A stretch of 64,000 nucleotides of DNA from contig JAFDXJ010000050.1 of NCBI GenBank assembly GCA_018268015.1, positions 62,001 through 126,000 on the forward strand, in the 5' to 3' direction. Below are positions 27,518-35,297 of this stretch, one piece after another (position 1 is the first letter of the stretch; each line of letters opens with the position of its first letter). Under the pieces are notes generated by a model. It was not told the origin of the DNA. It saw nothing but the letters and a program-made list of their open reading frames with translations, and searched no databases. A program made the position numbers and the translations under genes. Source of the stretch: Bacteroidota bacterium. GTDB taxonomy: Bacteria; Bacteroidota; Bacteroidia; Chitinophagales; Chitinophagaceae.

Positions 27518-28047
27518 CTGAAAAATTTATTGTGCGGTTTTTTATTCAGGAAAAATATAAAATCTTTTTCATAATTGCGTATTTGCCTGTAATTCAAGCC
27601 GGGTAAACATTCCAGGCAGCATGTTGTTTGAAAAAATAAACAATCCAATAAAAAAATACTTTGCAATGTACTGTGATTAAATTCCGGCTATAAATAAAAT
27701 GCTCATTTTTTGCTTTTGCTTTAATTGAAACTTTCAAATTTTCCAAATTTTTATTTTTAAAAAATATCCTGAAAATTTATTCTGTGAACTTTGAAACACC
27801 TTTTACATTGTATATCAATCCTATAAAAAAAAAATAGCCTTTTTTTAAGAGCATTGTGCATAAGAAAATGGCTGAAAATTCTTATCTTGTTTCTGTAAAA
27901 TGAAAAATCAGAAATTAAAAAATTTTTTTTTCAACATAAAAATTTGATATTCGTTTTTCAAGAGAAAAAAAGATAAACAACAGTTTTTTTTGAAACAATT
28001 TTTTTAAATAAATCGTATTAACCTGAATAAATTATCCAATAAAAACT
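27518..28047. other. AT-rich region upstream of dnaA, possible replication origin
   Basis: 530 bases with no convincing gene. It is very AT-rich, with long A and T runs at 27830-27850, 27915-27935 and 27980-28010. One DnaA-box match TTATGCACA is on the minus strand at 27855-27863 (consensus TTATNCACA) and a half match TTATCCA at 28033. This position next to dnaA is common for oriC, but two sites are not enough to call it. Confidence 0.35.
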
Positions 28048-29478
28048 ATGACAAGAACTGCAGAATCTGTTTGGTCAAATTGCTTGAAAATAATCAAAGA
28101 CATTGTAGAATGGCAACATTACAAAACCTGGTTCGAACCCATACAACCTGTAGAATTAAATAATAATATTCTTTTAATACAAGTTCCCTCTCAATTCTTT
28201 TTTGAATATCTTGAAGAACATTATATTTCCCTTCTTGCAAAAACATTAAAAAGAGAATTAGGAAAAAATGCAAGACTGGAATATCGCATCATGGTAGACA
28301 GCGGCAATAGCGGCCGTAAAGGAAGCATGGATCTGCCGGCAAGTGAAGCTCGATATACACATTATAATGAAATGGATTTTCCATTAGTCATTAATAATCC
28401 TGTAAAAAATCCATTTGTTATTCCGGGCCTCAAAAAAATTCAAATAGATCCGCAATTAAACAGCTCTTATACTTTTGATCTTTTTGTAGAAGGTGATTGT
28501 AATCGGGTTGCAAGGCGTGCAGGAAAAACGGTTGCAGAAAAACCGGGCGCTAATTCTTTTAATCCATTGGTGATTTATGGCGGTACCGGCCTTGGAAAAA
28601 CGCATATAGCACAGGCCATAGGCAATGAAGTGAAAAGGACGCAGCCACATAAAGTGGTTTTATATGTAAGCAGTGAAAAATTTATCAATCAATTTCAGGA
28701 TCATAGCCGGAATAATGCTATTAATGATTTTATTCATTTTTATCAATTGATAGATGTATTGATTATTGATGATGTTCAATTTTTTGCAAGGGCTGAAAAA
28801 AGCCAGGATGCTTTTTTTGCTATTTTCAATCATTTGCATCAAAGTGGAAAACAACTTATCCTAACATCAGATAAACCTCCAAAAGATTTAGATGGGATGC
28901 AGGAACGCTTGCTAAGCCGTTTTCGCTGGGGCTTAAGCACTGATTTACAGGTGCCGGATTATGAAACGCGCATTGTAATCCTGGAGCGTAAAATGAAAAA
29001 TGATGGTTTGGAAATGCCACCGGAAGTAGTGAAGTATGTTGCCTATAATATTAGCACCAATGTGCGTGAACTGGAAGGGGCGCTCATTTCCCTGCTTGCA
29101 CAGTCTTCATTAAATAAACGTGAAATTGATTTGGAGCTTGCAAAAAAAGTTTTAAGAAATTTTGTGCGTACCAGCTCAAAAGAAATTACCATTGATACGA
29201 TTCAAAAAATGGTTTGTGACTTTTTTGATGTGCCTTATGAAAAATTATTGCATAAGACCCGAAAAAGAGAAATTGTTCAGGCAAGGCAAATAAGTATGTT
29301 TTTGGCAAAAGGCTTTACCAAAAATTCATTAAAAACGATCGGGGAACATTTTGGTGGCCGCGACCATACAACCGTTATTCACAGTTGTCAGACCGTCAAA
29401 AATTTAATGGATACAGATACATTATTTAAAGAAAATGTCCTTGAACTCACCCAGAAGGTACAATTGGCGGCTATGTAA
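28048..29478 (+). CDS. dnaA: Chromosomal replication initiator protein DnaA
   Basis: 476 residues, all four domains present. Domain I about 1-80 (VWSNCLKIIKDIVEWQHYKTWFEP), a short linker, AAA+ domain with Walker A GGTGLGKT at 178-185, Walker B LIIDDVQFF and sensor LTSDKPPKDLDGMQERL, and the DNA-binding domain IV ending with the signature GGRDHTTVIHSCQTV that reads the DnaA box. It binds oriC and opens it for replication. dnaN and recF are not next to it. Upstream is the AT-rich region that may hold its promoter and the origin. Confidence 0.98.
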   Translation: MTRTAESVWSNCLKIIKDIVEWQHYKTWFEPIQPVELNNNILLIQVPSQFFFEYLEEHYISLLAKTLKRELGKNARLEYRIMVDSGNSGRKGSMDLPASEARYTHYNEMDFPLVINNPVKNPFVIPGLKKIQIDPQLNSSYTFDLFVEGDCNRVARRAGKTVAEKPGANSFNPLVIYGGTGLGKTHIAQAIGNEVKRTQPHKVVLYVSSEKFINQFQDHSRNNAINDFIHFYQLIDVLIIDDVQFFARAEKSQDAFFAIFNHLHQSGKQLILTSDKPPKDLDGMQERLLSRFRWGLSTDLQVPDYETRIVILERKMKNDGLEMPPEVVKYVAYNISTNVRELEGALISLLAQSSLNKREIDLELAKKVLRNFVRTSSKEITIDTIQKMVCDFFDVPYEKLLHKTRKREIVQARQISMFLAKGFTKNSLKTIGEHFGGRDHTTVIHSCQTVKNLMDTDTLFKENVLELTQKVQLAAM

Positions 29479-29529
29479 TTTTGTGGGAAACATTTTTTTC
29501 AATCAATTTATTTTTTAGTCTTTTTTATT

Positions 29530-29560
29530 TTTGGTTTTTAAAGACTGCGCCCTATTTTTG
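29530..29560 (+). promoter_or_regulatory. Bacteroidota-type promoter of tRNA-Ser
   Basis: TTTG at 29530-29533 and TATTTTTG at 29553-29560 with exactly 19 bases between them match the consensus fully; the tRNA starts 18 bases after the -7 box. Confidence 0.9.
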
Positions 29561-29578
29561 CAACCCCCAAGGGGTAAA

Positions 29579-29667
29579 GGTGAGGTGGATGAGTGGCTGA
29601 AATCAGTAGTTTGCTAAACTGCCGTACGGGTTAAACTGTACCGAGGGTTCGAATCCCTCCCTCACCG
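29579..29667 (+). tRNA. tRNA-Ser (anticodon GCT)
   Basis: 89 bases with the long variable arm of class II tRNAs. Acceptor GGTGAGG/CCTCACC, anticodon stem around loop TTGCTAA giving GCT, variable arm CGTAC...GTACC, T arm GAGGG/CCCTC with TTCGAAT. CCA not encoded. Confidence 0.97.
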
Positions 29668-29886
29668 CTTTTAGGCAAGTCATTATTGCCATTTTTATTA
29701 TTCAGCTTATGTGTATCAGCCATACACATCATCGTTAGATAGCGATTCAATACTTTTCTCTTTTTCTTTTACTTAGTACATGCGATTCAATAGGGAAAGA
29801 CCCCCAAATCAAAATAACTTCATAAACAGCACAGCGTTTTCTTAAATAATGTTTCACTTTAGGGCAACATTATTTCTCTTCGCTGA

Positions 29887-30232
29887 GTGGATAAAAACCA
29901 CAAGTGCCGAAAGGTCATTACGTGCAAACATTATCTTGAAGAGTTTTTCGTAAAGCAATGGCAAAAAGTAAAAGATAAAATTATCTGGACACTTAGCTTA
30001 GTTGAATACATAGAAAGAGTTCCGGAAACTTATCTTCAAAACCTGCAAGACGATTTATATGAAATTAGAGTAAAATTAGGGTCAGACATCTTTAGGATAT
30101 TTTGCTTTTTTTGACCACGACAAGTTGGTTGTTTTAGCATACGGATTTCAAAAGAAAACACAAAAGACACCCAAACAAAAAATTGAAAAAGCACTGAAAA
30201 TAAAAAAAGAATATGAAGACGAAAAGAAGTAA
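29887..30232 (+). pseudogene. RelE/HigB-type (Gp49-like) toxin gene, frameshifted
   Basis: From a GTG at 29887 the frame reads a RelE-superfamily toxin (LEEFFVKQWQKVKDKIIW, VPETYLQNLQDDLYEIRV, LGSDIFRIFCFF) and then stops in a run of seven T at about 30106-30112. With six T the protein continues DHDKLVVLAYGFQKKTQKTP and KALKIKKEYEDEKK to the TAA at 30230-30232, the normal C-terminus of this family. Members cleave mRNA on the ribosome. The lesion removes the last beta strand and helix, so the product is probably inactive; the GTG start is also unusual. Confidence 0.8.
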
Positions 30233-30236
30233 CATC

Positions 30237-30516
30237 ATGACACTTGACCAATTCAAGGACAAACATTATGGCGTTCGTGGAACGAGAAAAGGAACACCCG
30301 GAATCAGGTTATGAAAATTTTAAAATTGGGATGTTGATACAGGAAATCCGCCTTGAAATGGGAATGACACAAGAACAACTTGCGGTAAAAGTGGGCACTA
30401 CCAAGTCATACATTTCAAAGATTGAGAACAATATTAAAGAAGTCAGAATTTCAACGCTTCAAAAAATTATCGAAACTGGTTTCGGTGGACAATTGCAATG
30501 ATCAATTAAACTTTAA
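30237..30516 (+). pseudogene. XRE-type antitoxin gene, frameshifted near the start and truncated at the end
   Basis: An ATG at 30237, 4 bases after the toxin frame, reads MTLDQFKDKHYGVRGT, the normal antitoxin start, but leaves frame in a run of four A near 30290. With three A it joins HPESGYENFKIGMLIQEIR and the helix-turn-helix MTQEQLAVKVGTTKSYISKIENN. The end reads GGQLQ, TGA (30499-30501), then SIKL and TAA, where relatives have an uninterrupted tail, so the TGA looks like a mutated leucine codon. A shorter antitoxin could still start at an internal ATG (30268) and keep the DNA-binding domain. Confidence 0.75.
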
Positions 30517-30829
30517 CGATTAACATAAGGTTGAACCACATGTAACAGGATATTTACATTAGTAAGGCTTGACATCAAATGCTCAACTATGGTAATTTTA
30601 GTAAACTTTGGTTCAAAACCCGACTCGGACTGCTATTGCTATGTCATCGAAAATGCCTAATCCGTTAAGATGTCTCATCGGTTTTAGTTCCTTGCAAAAA
30701 TTTGGTTTCTAAAAATATTTTTGAAATTTAGGTTCATCTTATGTTTCCCGTTTTAAAAGTAAAATAGTTTTGCTTTCCCATAAAGGAATGAATGGGCAAA
30801 TAGAGAAACCCCTAAAAGAAATCCCAACA
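30517..30829. other. Non-coding stretch upstream of the GNAT gene
   Basis: 313 bases with no supported gene. TAGTTTTG at 30765-30772 is a candidate -7 box 58 bases ahead of the ATG at 30830. No repeat or RNA fold stands out. Confidence 0.4.
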
Positions 30830-31315
30830 ATGACAAATAAAAAACCGGATATTCAACTCAGGCCAACTGTGATGGCTGATCTGGACACTTTATTTCAGTT
30901 TCAACTTGACAAAGAAGGCGCCTACATGGCTGCATTCATGCCGAAAAATTCGACAGATAAAGAAGCCTACCTGATCAAATATGCAAAGTTGTTAGATGAT
31001 CCAGCTGTAAATAATCAGACCATTATCCTTGATGATGTCATCGTTGGGAGTATTGCAAAATTTGTAATGGAAGGCAACACAGAAATTACCTATTGGATAG
31101 ACCGAAAATTCTGGGGGCAAGGCATTGCTACAAAAGCATTAAATGAATTTCTTGCCCTGGTAAAACGCAGGCCAATATTCGGACGAGTGGCATTTGACAA
31201 TTTTGGTTCACAGAAAGTATTAGAAAATTGTGGTTTTCATAAAATAGGCTCTGACAAAGGTTTTGCAAATGCCCGGCAAATGGAAATAGAAGAATTTATT
31301 TATAAACTGACTTGA
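30830..31315 (+). CDS. GNAT-family N-acetyltransferase
   Basis: 161 residues from the ATG at 30830 (MTNKKPDIQLRPT). The frame extends upstream to an alternate codon at 30770, but that lies inside the probable -7 box. The fold pattern is that of RimJ/RimL-like acetyltransferases: IQLRPTVMADLD at the start, the strand IVGSIAKF, the acetyl-CoA pyrophosphate loop WGQGIATKAL, and VLENCGFHKIG near the end. It transfers acetyl from acetyl-CoA to an amine, substrate unknown. It lies in the accessory patch after tRNA-Ser. Confidence 0.9.
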   Translation: MTNKKPDIQLRPTVMADLDTLFQFQLDKEGAYMAAFMPKNSTDKEAYLIKYAKLLDDPAVNNQTIILDDVIVGSIAKFVMEGNTEITYWIDRKFWGQGIATKALNEFLALVKRRPIFGRVAFDNFGSQKVLENCGFHKIGSDKGFANARQMEIEEFIYKLT

Positions 31316-31473
31316 CATTTGACAGAAAAAAAAATCTCAAAACAAACAGTTTTCGTCAGGAGAGATGAAGCGTAAAACTCAACGTTTGTGCACGATTAGT
31401 CATGAGCATTAAAGCAGGCAAAAGAGTTTTGATTTTCCGCATGAATACAAAGTCACTAGAAGTGGTCCTTCAT

Positions 31474-31905
31474 TTATCCCATTAAATAGGCTATACCTTC
31501 TTCTACCGTTTCACAGAGATCACAAACTTTATTATTGCGACATATATCTTTGAATTGATCCCTTATCACTTTATAGGAGTGGTGCATAGGGCAGGGGTGC
31601 GTAGAAGAACATTTACTTAATCCAAGCCCGCACTCTTCAAAAGTCTGTTTTCCATCAATCGCATAAATAACATTTATGATCGGTTGATTATGTTGTTTTA
31701 ATGTAAGATAGAAACCACCTGTAGGACCTTTTGTACTGTTAATCACAGATTCTTTAACAAGAGATTGCAATATTTTTCCTACAGAATGTTCACTGGCATT
31801 TATATAGGCCGCAATATTTTTGATACCGGCTTTTTCGCCGCTTTTATATTTGATAGCGAGGTAAATAACCGCTTTAATGGCGGTCTTACAGGTTAAACTG
31901 AGCAT
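31474..31905 (-). CDS. Rrf2-family transcriptional regulator with Fe-S cysteine triad (NsrR/IscR-like)
   Basis: 143 residues, normal Rrf2 length. Winged helix about 1-65 with the conserved KGPTGGFYL wing. Cysteines 92, 99 and 105 have the C-X6-C-X5-C spacing close to the cluster ligands of NsrR and IscR; further cysteines at 122, 128 and 131 are extra. It is the last gene of a seven-gene operon for nitrogen-oxide stress and Fe-S repair, so an NO- or Fe-S-sensing repressor of that operon is the natural inference. Its start is directly at the stop of the DUF59 gene (no gap). A strong palindrome before the first gene of the operon (36295-36326) is a candidate binding site. Confidence 0.92.
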   Translation of the reverse strand: MLSLTCKTAIKAVIYLAIKYKSGEKAGIKNIAAYINASEHSVGKILQSLVKESVINSTKGPTGGFYLTLKQHNQPIINVIYAIDGKQTFEECGLGLSKCSSTHPCPMHHSYKVIRDQFKDICRNNKVCDLCETVEEGIAYLMG

Positions 31906-32232
31906 TTATCTTTCATTTAAAAATTCTCTGCCTTCGGGTGAAATCATTTGAGCATTCCAGGGTGGATTAAAAGAAAGCTCAAGCGCAATATGATAGTTTG
32001 GAAATGTACTGTGTAAAACTTCTTCTGCGGCTTGAGTAATGGAATCGCCCATAGGACAAAACTGGGTGGTAAGTGTCATGGTGCAAAAGATCTTTTTTTC
32101 TTGATCGTCAAAATCAACCTGATAGATAAGCCCCAGATCCACTACGTTTAAGCCAATTTCGGGATCTATCACTTCCAACAAGGCATTCAGCGCCTGCTGG
32201 CATTGTTCCGTATTATTTGTAACCACATTCAT
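31906..32232 (-). CDS. DUF59 / MIP18-family metal-sulfur cluster assembly factor
   Basis: 108 residues, the size of stand-alone DUF59 proteins (SufT/PaaD-like). Visible core: LLEVIDPEIGLNVVDLGLIYQ, then FCTMTLTTQFCPMGDSI with the conserved Thr and Cys, and SFNPPWNAQMI ending the domain. These proteins help mature Fe-S proteins. The start overlaps the stop of the membrane-protein gene by four bases (ATGA type), indicating translational coupling; the next gene is an Fe-S-type regulator and the operon starts with an Fe-S repair protein. Confidence 0.9.
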   Translation of the reverse strand: MNVVTNNTEQCQQALNALLEVIDPEIGLNVVDLGLIYQVDFDDQEKKIFCTMTLTTQFCPMGDSITQAAEEVLHSTFPNYHIALELSFNPPWNAQMISPEGREFLNER

Positions 32233-33521
32233 TCCTTTGTTGGTTTATGCGTGAGCAATTTAAAAACATTCAAATTGTATAAAATGGATGTAACCAATAA
32301 AAAAACAGCCCCGGTTTGTAATATAAAATATTGGTTCATGAATACGCCCAATAGAAAAATAATAAATCCCAATATATAAAAAATGGCCATCCATTTAAAC
32401 AAAGTAATATTAAACAGATCTTTGGGATTGGGTGTTTTTTGTTTTCCTGCCAGATGATGATACACTTTATTCCATACAATAAATGGCAGTGTTTTAAAAG
32501 TCATTCCTAAAATAATCGCAGTTATCCATCCAAAGAATATGATAAATCCATAGCTGATGATTAAAGCGATGTTTTCAGTGGATTGAGATAATAAGAGAAT
32601 GATAATGATGCATAAAAAAAGGAGGGGCAATAACATCATGATAACTGAAAGCAGAGAGACTTTCATGGGTTCATCTACTTTTTTCCTGATTCTTTCTTTA
32701 TAAGCATGATAACAAAAATTGGCAAATAATAGAATGGCCATGACTATCAATGCATAGGTTAATAGATACAGCCAGGATATTTGAAGATATATGAAATCCG
32801 CAATGAAAATAATTAACCCCGCATTGATACATACATAGATCCACCACAATTTTTTTGTATGATGATATTTTGAAATCAAAAACATGGGGATTAATCTTGA
32901 ACCCACACCCATGACCAACAATAAAAACCAACCCACAATACCGATATGAGCGTGCATCGGTAAATAGGTTATTGAATTTTCTGAAAGGAATGGCTTTGTG
33001 AAATTATACACCAGTAAAAGCCCTATAATGGTCGTAGCGAGTAACCAGAGCGTTGCAGTCAATACAAAAAATGCATGTACATTTTCATGTTTGCTTTTGG
33101 CCATGCTTATAGCCAGGTTAATACAATAAACGATGATGGCGCTTACAATAAAATGCGCTCCCCATTGAGCCGGCCAACCCATATTAAATACTAAAAATCC
33201 ATATATAAGTAATGGGATGCCGATTGCTGCGAAAATAAAGGAACACCAGGCGAGGAAATTGCTGTATAATTTATTTTCAATCATTACGGGAACCAGTTGA
33301 TGGCTAGCCCCAAGTATTATCATTGTGCCCCAGCCAAGCGCCATTGTGTGGGTAATGGCGAGCGTATTAGGCTGGAAATAATTTGTAGTAAAACCCGGAA
33401 TGGATATCACTAATAAAATGCAGGCCACAAAAAAGGAAAGGGCTGCATAAATATAAAAGGGTATTACAACCTTATAGGATGTAGTACTTGATAATCCCAT
33501 ATTTCCAGGTCCGGTAACCAT
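32229..33521 (-). CDS. Heme-copper oxidase subunit I / NnrS-like 12-helix membrane protein
   Basis: 430 residues with about 12 membrane helices. Histidines occur at the places where heme-copper-oxidase-type and NnrS proteins keep heme ligands: ITHTMALGWGTM with GASHQLVPVM in the second and third helix, and MHAHIGIVGWFLLLVMGVGSRLIP in the middle; the clear Cu-B Tyr-His helix of respiratory oxidases is not evident. It is thus related to, but not, a classic oxidase or NO reductase. Its operon (RIC, hemerythrin, DUF2249, DUF59, Rrf2) and the nearby nirK point to nitric-oxide handling. Start codon lies one base after the stop of the DUF2249 gene. Confidence 0.8.
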   Translation of the reverse strand: MVTGPGNMGLSSTTSYKVVIPFYIYAALSFFVACILLVISIPGFTTNYFQPNTLAITHTMALGWGTMIILGASHQLVPVMIENKLYSNFLAWCSFIFAAIGIPLLIYGFLVFNMGWPAQWGAHFIVSAIIVYCINLAISMAKSKHENVHAFFVLTATLWLLATTIIGLLLVYNFTKPFLSENSITYLPMHAHIGIVGWFLLLVMGVGSRLIPMFLISKYHHTKKLWWIYVCINAGLIIFIADFIYLQISWLYLLTYALIVMAILLFANFCYHAYKERIRKKVDEPMKVSLLSVIMMLLPLLFLCIIIILLLSQSTENIALIISYGFIIFFGWITAIILGMTFKTLPFIVWNKVYHHLAGKQKTPNPKDLFNITLFKWMAIFYILGFIIFLLGVFMNQYFILQTGAVFLLVTSILYNLNVFKLLTHKPTKE

Positions 33522-33522
33522 A

Positions 33523-34329
33523 TTATTTTTTATAAATCAATAGATGCACACTGCCTTCATTTATTTCTTTAATACGGAAATGAAAGCCTCTATCTTCTAA
33601 TTCGGGCAGGAGGAAAACCGGTATCCGCTTATGATAAACAAATAATGCTTTATCATCCGGCAGGCTTTCCAGGGCATCCAGAATGGTATGCATAGGCAGC
33701 GGCATAGGTAATTCCGTTACATCAATAACTGCTAAATTTTCTTTATAGGCATTCACTATTTCATCCCAGCCTTCAGACCAGTTTTCTTTCCGGGGCCCAT
33801 CAAATAATTGATGATCTTTTTTAAAAAAATAGGTGTGAAATACTTGTGGATCCGTATTTTTTACAAAAGATTCATATCCCTGTTTTTCAAGAAGATGAAT
33901 CAGTGGAGTCGGTTCAAAACTATTTATGATATTGAGTACATGCCCATTTGGCAATTCTTTCATTGCTTTCATAATAATCTTTAGCGGGTCATTGCCGGAT
34001 TCTATGTCTGCACGAACATCCAGGTTATGTATTTTATCTTTTTCAATCTGCTGAAGGAATGCCGGTTCCTCTTTTTGCGGTAATTTTTTTTCCTCCTGAA
34101 TGGATTGATCGATTTCGAAACCCAACGGCTGCAGTACATTAAAAAAATCTTTGACTGCACACCCGCCAATCCTGGAAGCCATTGTAATACTCGACCTGCC
34201 GGCAATCACTTTACGTAAAATGGGATTGCGTAGTTTTTCAAACTTTGGAGAAAGAGATACAATGGCATCCAATGCTTTTGGATTATGCTTGAGAATAGCA
34301 CCAATCTTTGTATTGACATTGATGATCAT
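33523..34329 (-). CDS. DUF1858-DUF2249-DUF2249 protein
   Basis: 268 residues in three parts. About 1-75 is DUF1858-like (NVNTKIGAILKHNP, with GGCAVKDFFN). About 95-180 is a DUF2249 domain (NLDVRADIESGNDPLKIIM, LNIINSFEPTPLIHLLEKQGY). About 200-268 is a second DUF2249 copy (AVIDVTELPMPLPMHTIL, FVYHKRIPVFLLPELEDRG), lacking the usual arginine of the first. DUF2249 is found with hemerythrins and nitrogen-oxide genes; its biochemical role is unknown. Two bases separate it from the lipoprotein gene before it, one base from the membrane-protein gene after it. Confidence 0.88.
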   Translation of the reverse strand: MIINVNTKIGAILKHNPKALDAIVSLSPKFEKLRNPILRKVIAGRSSITMASRIGGCAVKDFFNVLQPLGFEIDQSIQEEKKLPQKEEPAFLQQIEKDKIHNLDVRADIESGNDPLKIIMKAMKELPNGHVLNIINSFEPTPLIHLLEKQGYESFVKNTDPQVFHTYFFKKDHQLFDGPRKENWSEGWDEIVNAYKENLAVIDVTELPMPLPMHTILDALESLPDDKALFVYHKRIPVFLLPELEDRGFHFRIKEINEGSVHLLIYKK

Positions 34330-34331
34330 GA

Positions 34332-34787
34332 TTATTCAAAATAAGTGTGATAAGCTTTCAATTGAGTATCTAAATCGTTTACATTTTTCCGGGCTGTAGA
34401 GCTGTCTTTGATATTTTTCAAATCATTGGAAAGTCGCATCACCGGAGTGAGCCATTGATGAAGCGCCTCGTGGTCGGGCCCGGTCATTTTACATTCCTGT
34501 AATAATTTTTGCAGCATATTATTCATATCATTTCCTAAAACCTGGTATTCAGATGGTGTAGGCGCTGTAATTGTTTTGAAATGATCAGCTATATTTTGTA
34601 GATCTGTTATTCGTTGATTGGTTGCTGTATCGGCTTTCCATTTCATGCCATTATTGAGATTGAGCGCCTGTGTCTCTTCATGCGAGGTACTATCCTGATG
34701 CATTTCGCTGTGATCTTGATGATTACAGGCAAGGAGCATACTGCAACTTATAAAAAGGCAAATGAATCGTTTCATGATCATGTTCAT
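34332..34787 (-). CDS. Small lipoprotein with His/Asp/Glu-rich N-terminus
   Basis: 151 residues with a lipobox (SMLLAC, Cys at about residue 21, depending on which of two ATG codons is used) and a mature N-terminus rich in metal-type residues (NHQDHSEMHQDSTSHEE). The rest is helical (LGNDMNNMLQKLLQECKM, LHQWLTPVMRLSNDLKNI). I do not recognise a family. It lies between hemerythrin and the DUF2249 gene in the NO-stress operon; metal binding in the periplasm is a guess from composition. Confidence 0.8.
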   Translation of the reverse strand: MNMIMKRFICLFISCSMLLACNHQDHSEMHQDSTSHEETQALNLNNGMKWKADTATNQRITDLQNIADHFKTITAPTPSEYQVLGNDMNNMLQKLLQECKMTGPDHEALHQWLTPVMRLSNDLKNIKDSSTARKNVNDLDTQLKAYHTYFE

Positions 34788-34799
34788 TTTTTTAAATAC

Positions 34800-35297
34800 T
34801 CAAACATCATTCAGTGATTTCTTTTCCCAAAAACAATCTTTCCACAATTGGTCTAATTCTTTACTGTTAACAGGCATGCGCGATGAAATTTTTTCAAGTT
34901 CTTCTGCCGCAATTTTTTCCTGGAGATAATTCAGCAATACTCTTTCTTCAAATCGAATATGGGATTCCAATTTACTGGCAAAATGATTCAAAAGTGATTT
35001 GATTTCTTTTGATTGTTTAATAGCTGTAATGATTTGATGGAGCTCTTGATGTTCTGTGATGGCCCGTTTTATCAATGGATCATCATCAGGCATTTGGGAA
35101 AACAAAAGTGTTTCTTCATCCCTGATATGTTTTGCAATATCTTCTTCAAAAATATACAACACATAATTCTTGATTCTTGCTATTTCAACACCATTTTTCA
35201 GACCATTTCTAATTTTCCAGCAGAGCAATAATCCAAAATGATGCTCCTTAGAAAATGAGACAATGGCCTGATGGCGTTTTTGGGGTTTGGGGTTCAT
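34800..35297 (-). CDS. Hemerythrin-domain protein
   Basis: 165 residues, a four-helix hemerythrin-like protein. Candidate di-iron ligands: SKEHHFGLLL near the N-terminus, AKHIRDEETLL, TEHQELHQII, and SHIRFEERVLL. This arrangement binds O2 or NO at a di-iron centre or acts in Fe-S repair. Its start codon shares one base with the stop of the ric gene (TAATG), so the two are translationally coupled. Confidence 0.9.
   Translation of the reverse strand: MNPKPQKRHQAIVSFSKEHHFGLLLCWKIRNGLKNGVEIARIKNYVLYIFEEDIAKHIRDEETLLFSQMPDDDPLIKRAITEHQELHQIITAIKQSKEIKSLLNHFASKLESHIRFEERVLLNYLQEKIAAEELEKISSRMPVNSKELDQLWKDCFWEKKSLNDV

Noticed and set aside
27445-27666. 73-codon minus-strand frame overlapping the FAD oxidoreductase start
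   Set aside because: It overlaps the well-supported oxidoreductase start and has no domain or conserved look.
30237-30516. Reading the XRE antitoxin as an intact gene
   Set aside because: The normal N-terminal residues are in a different frame directly upstream and the C-terminal residues follow a stop, so the gene is better described as damaged, although a shortened product is possible.
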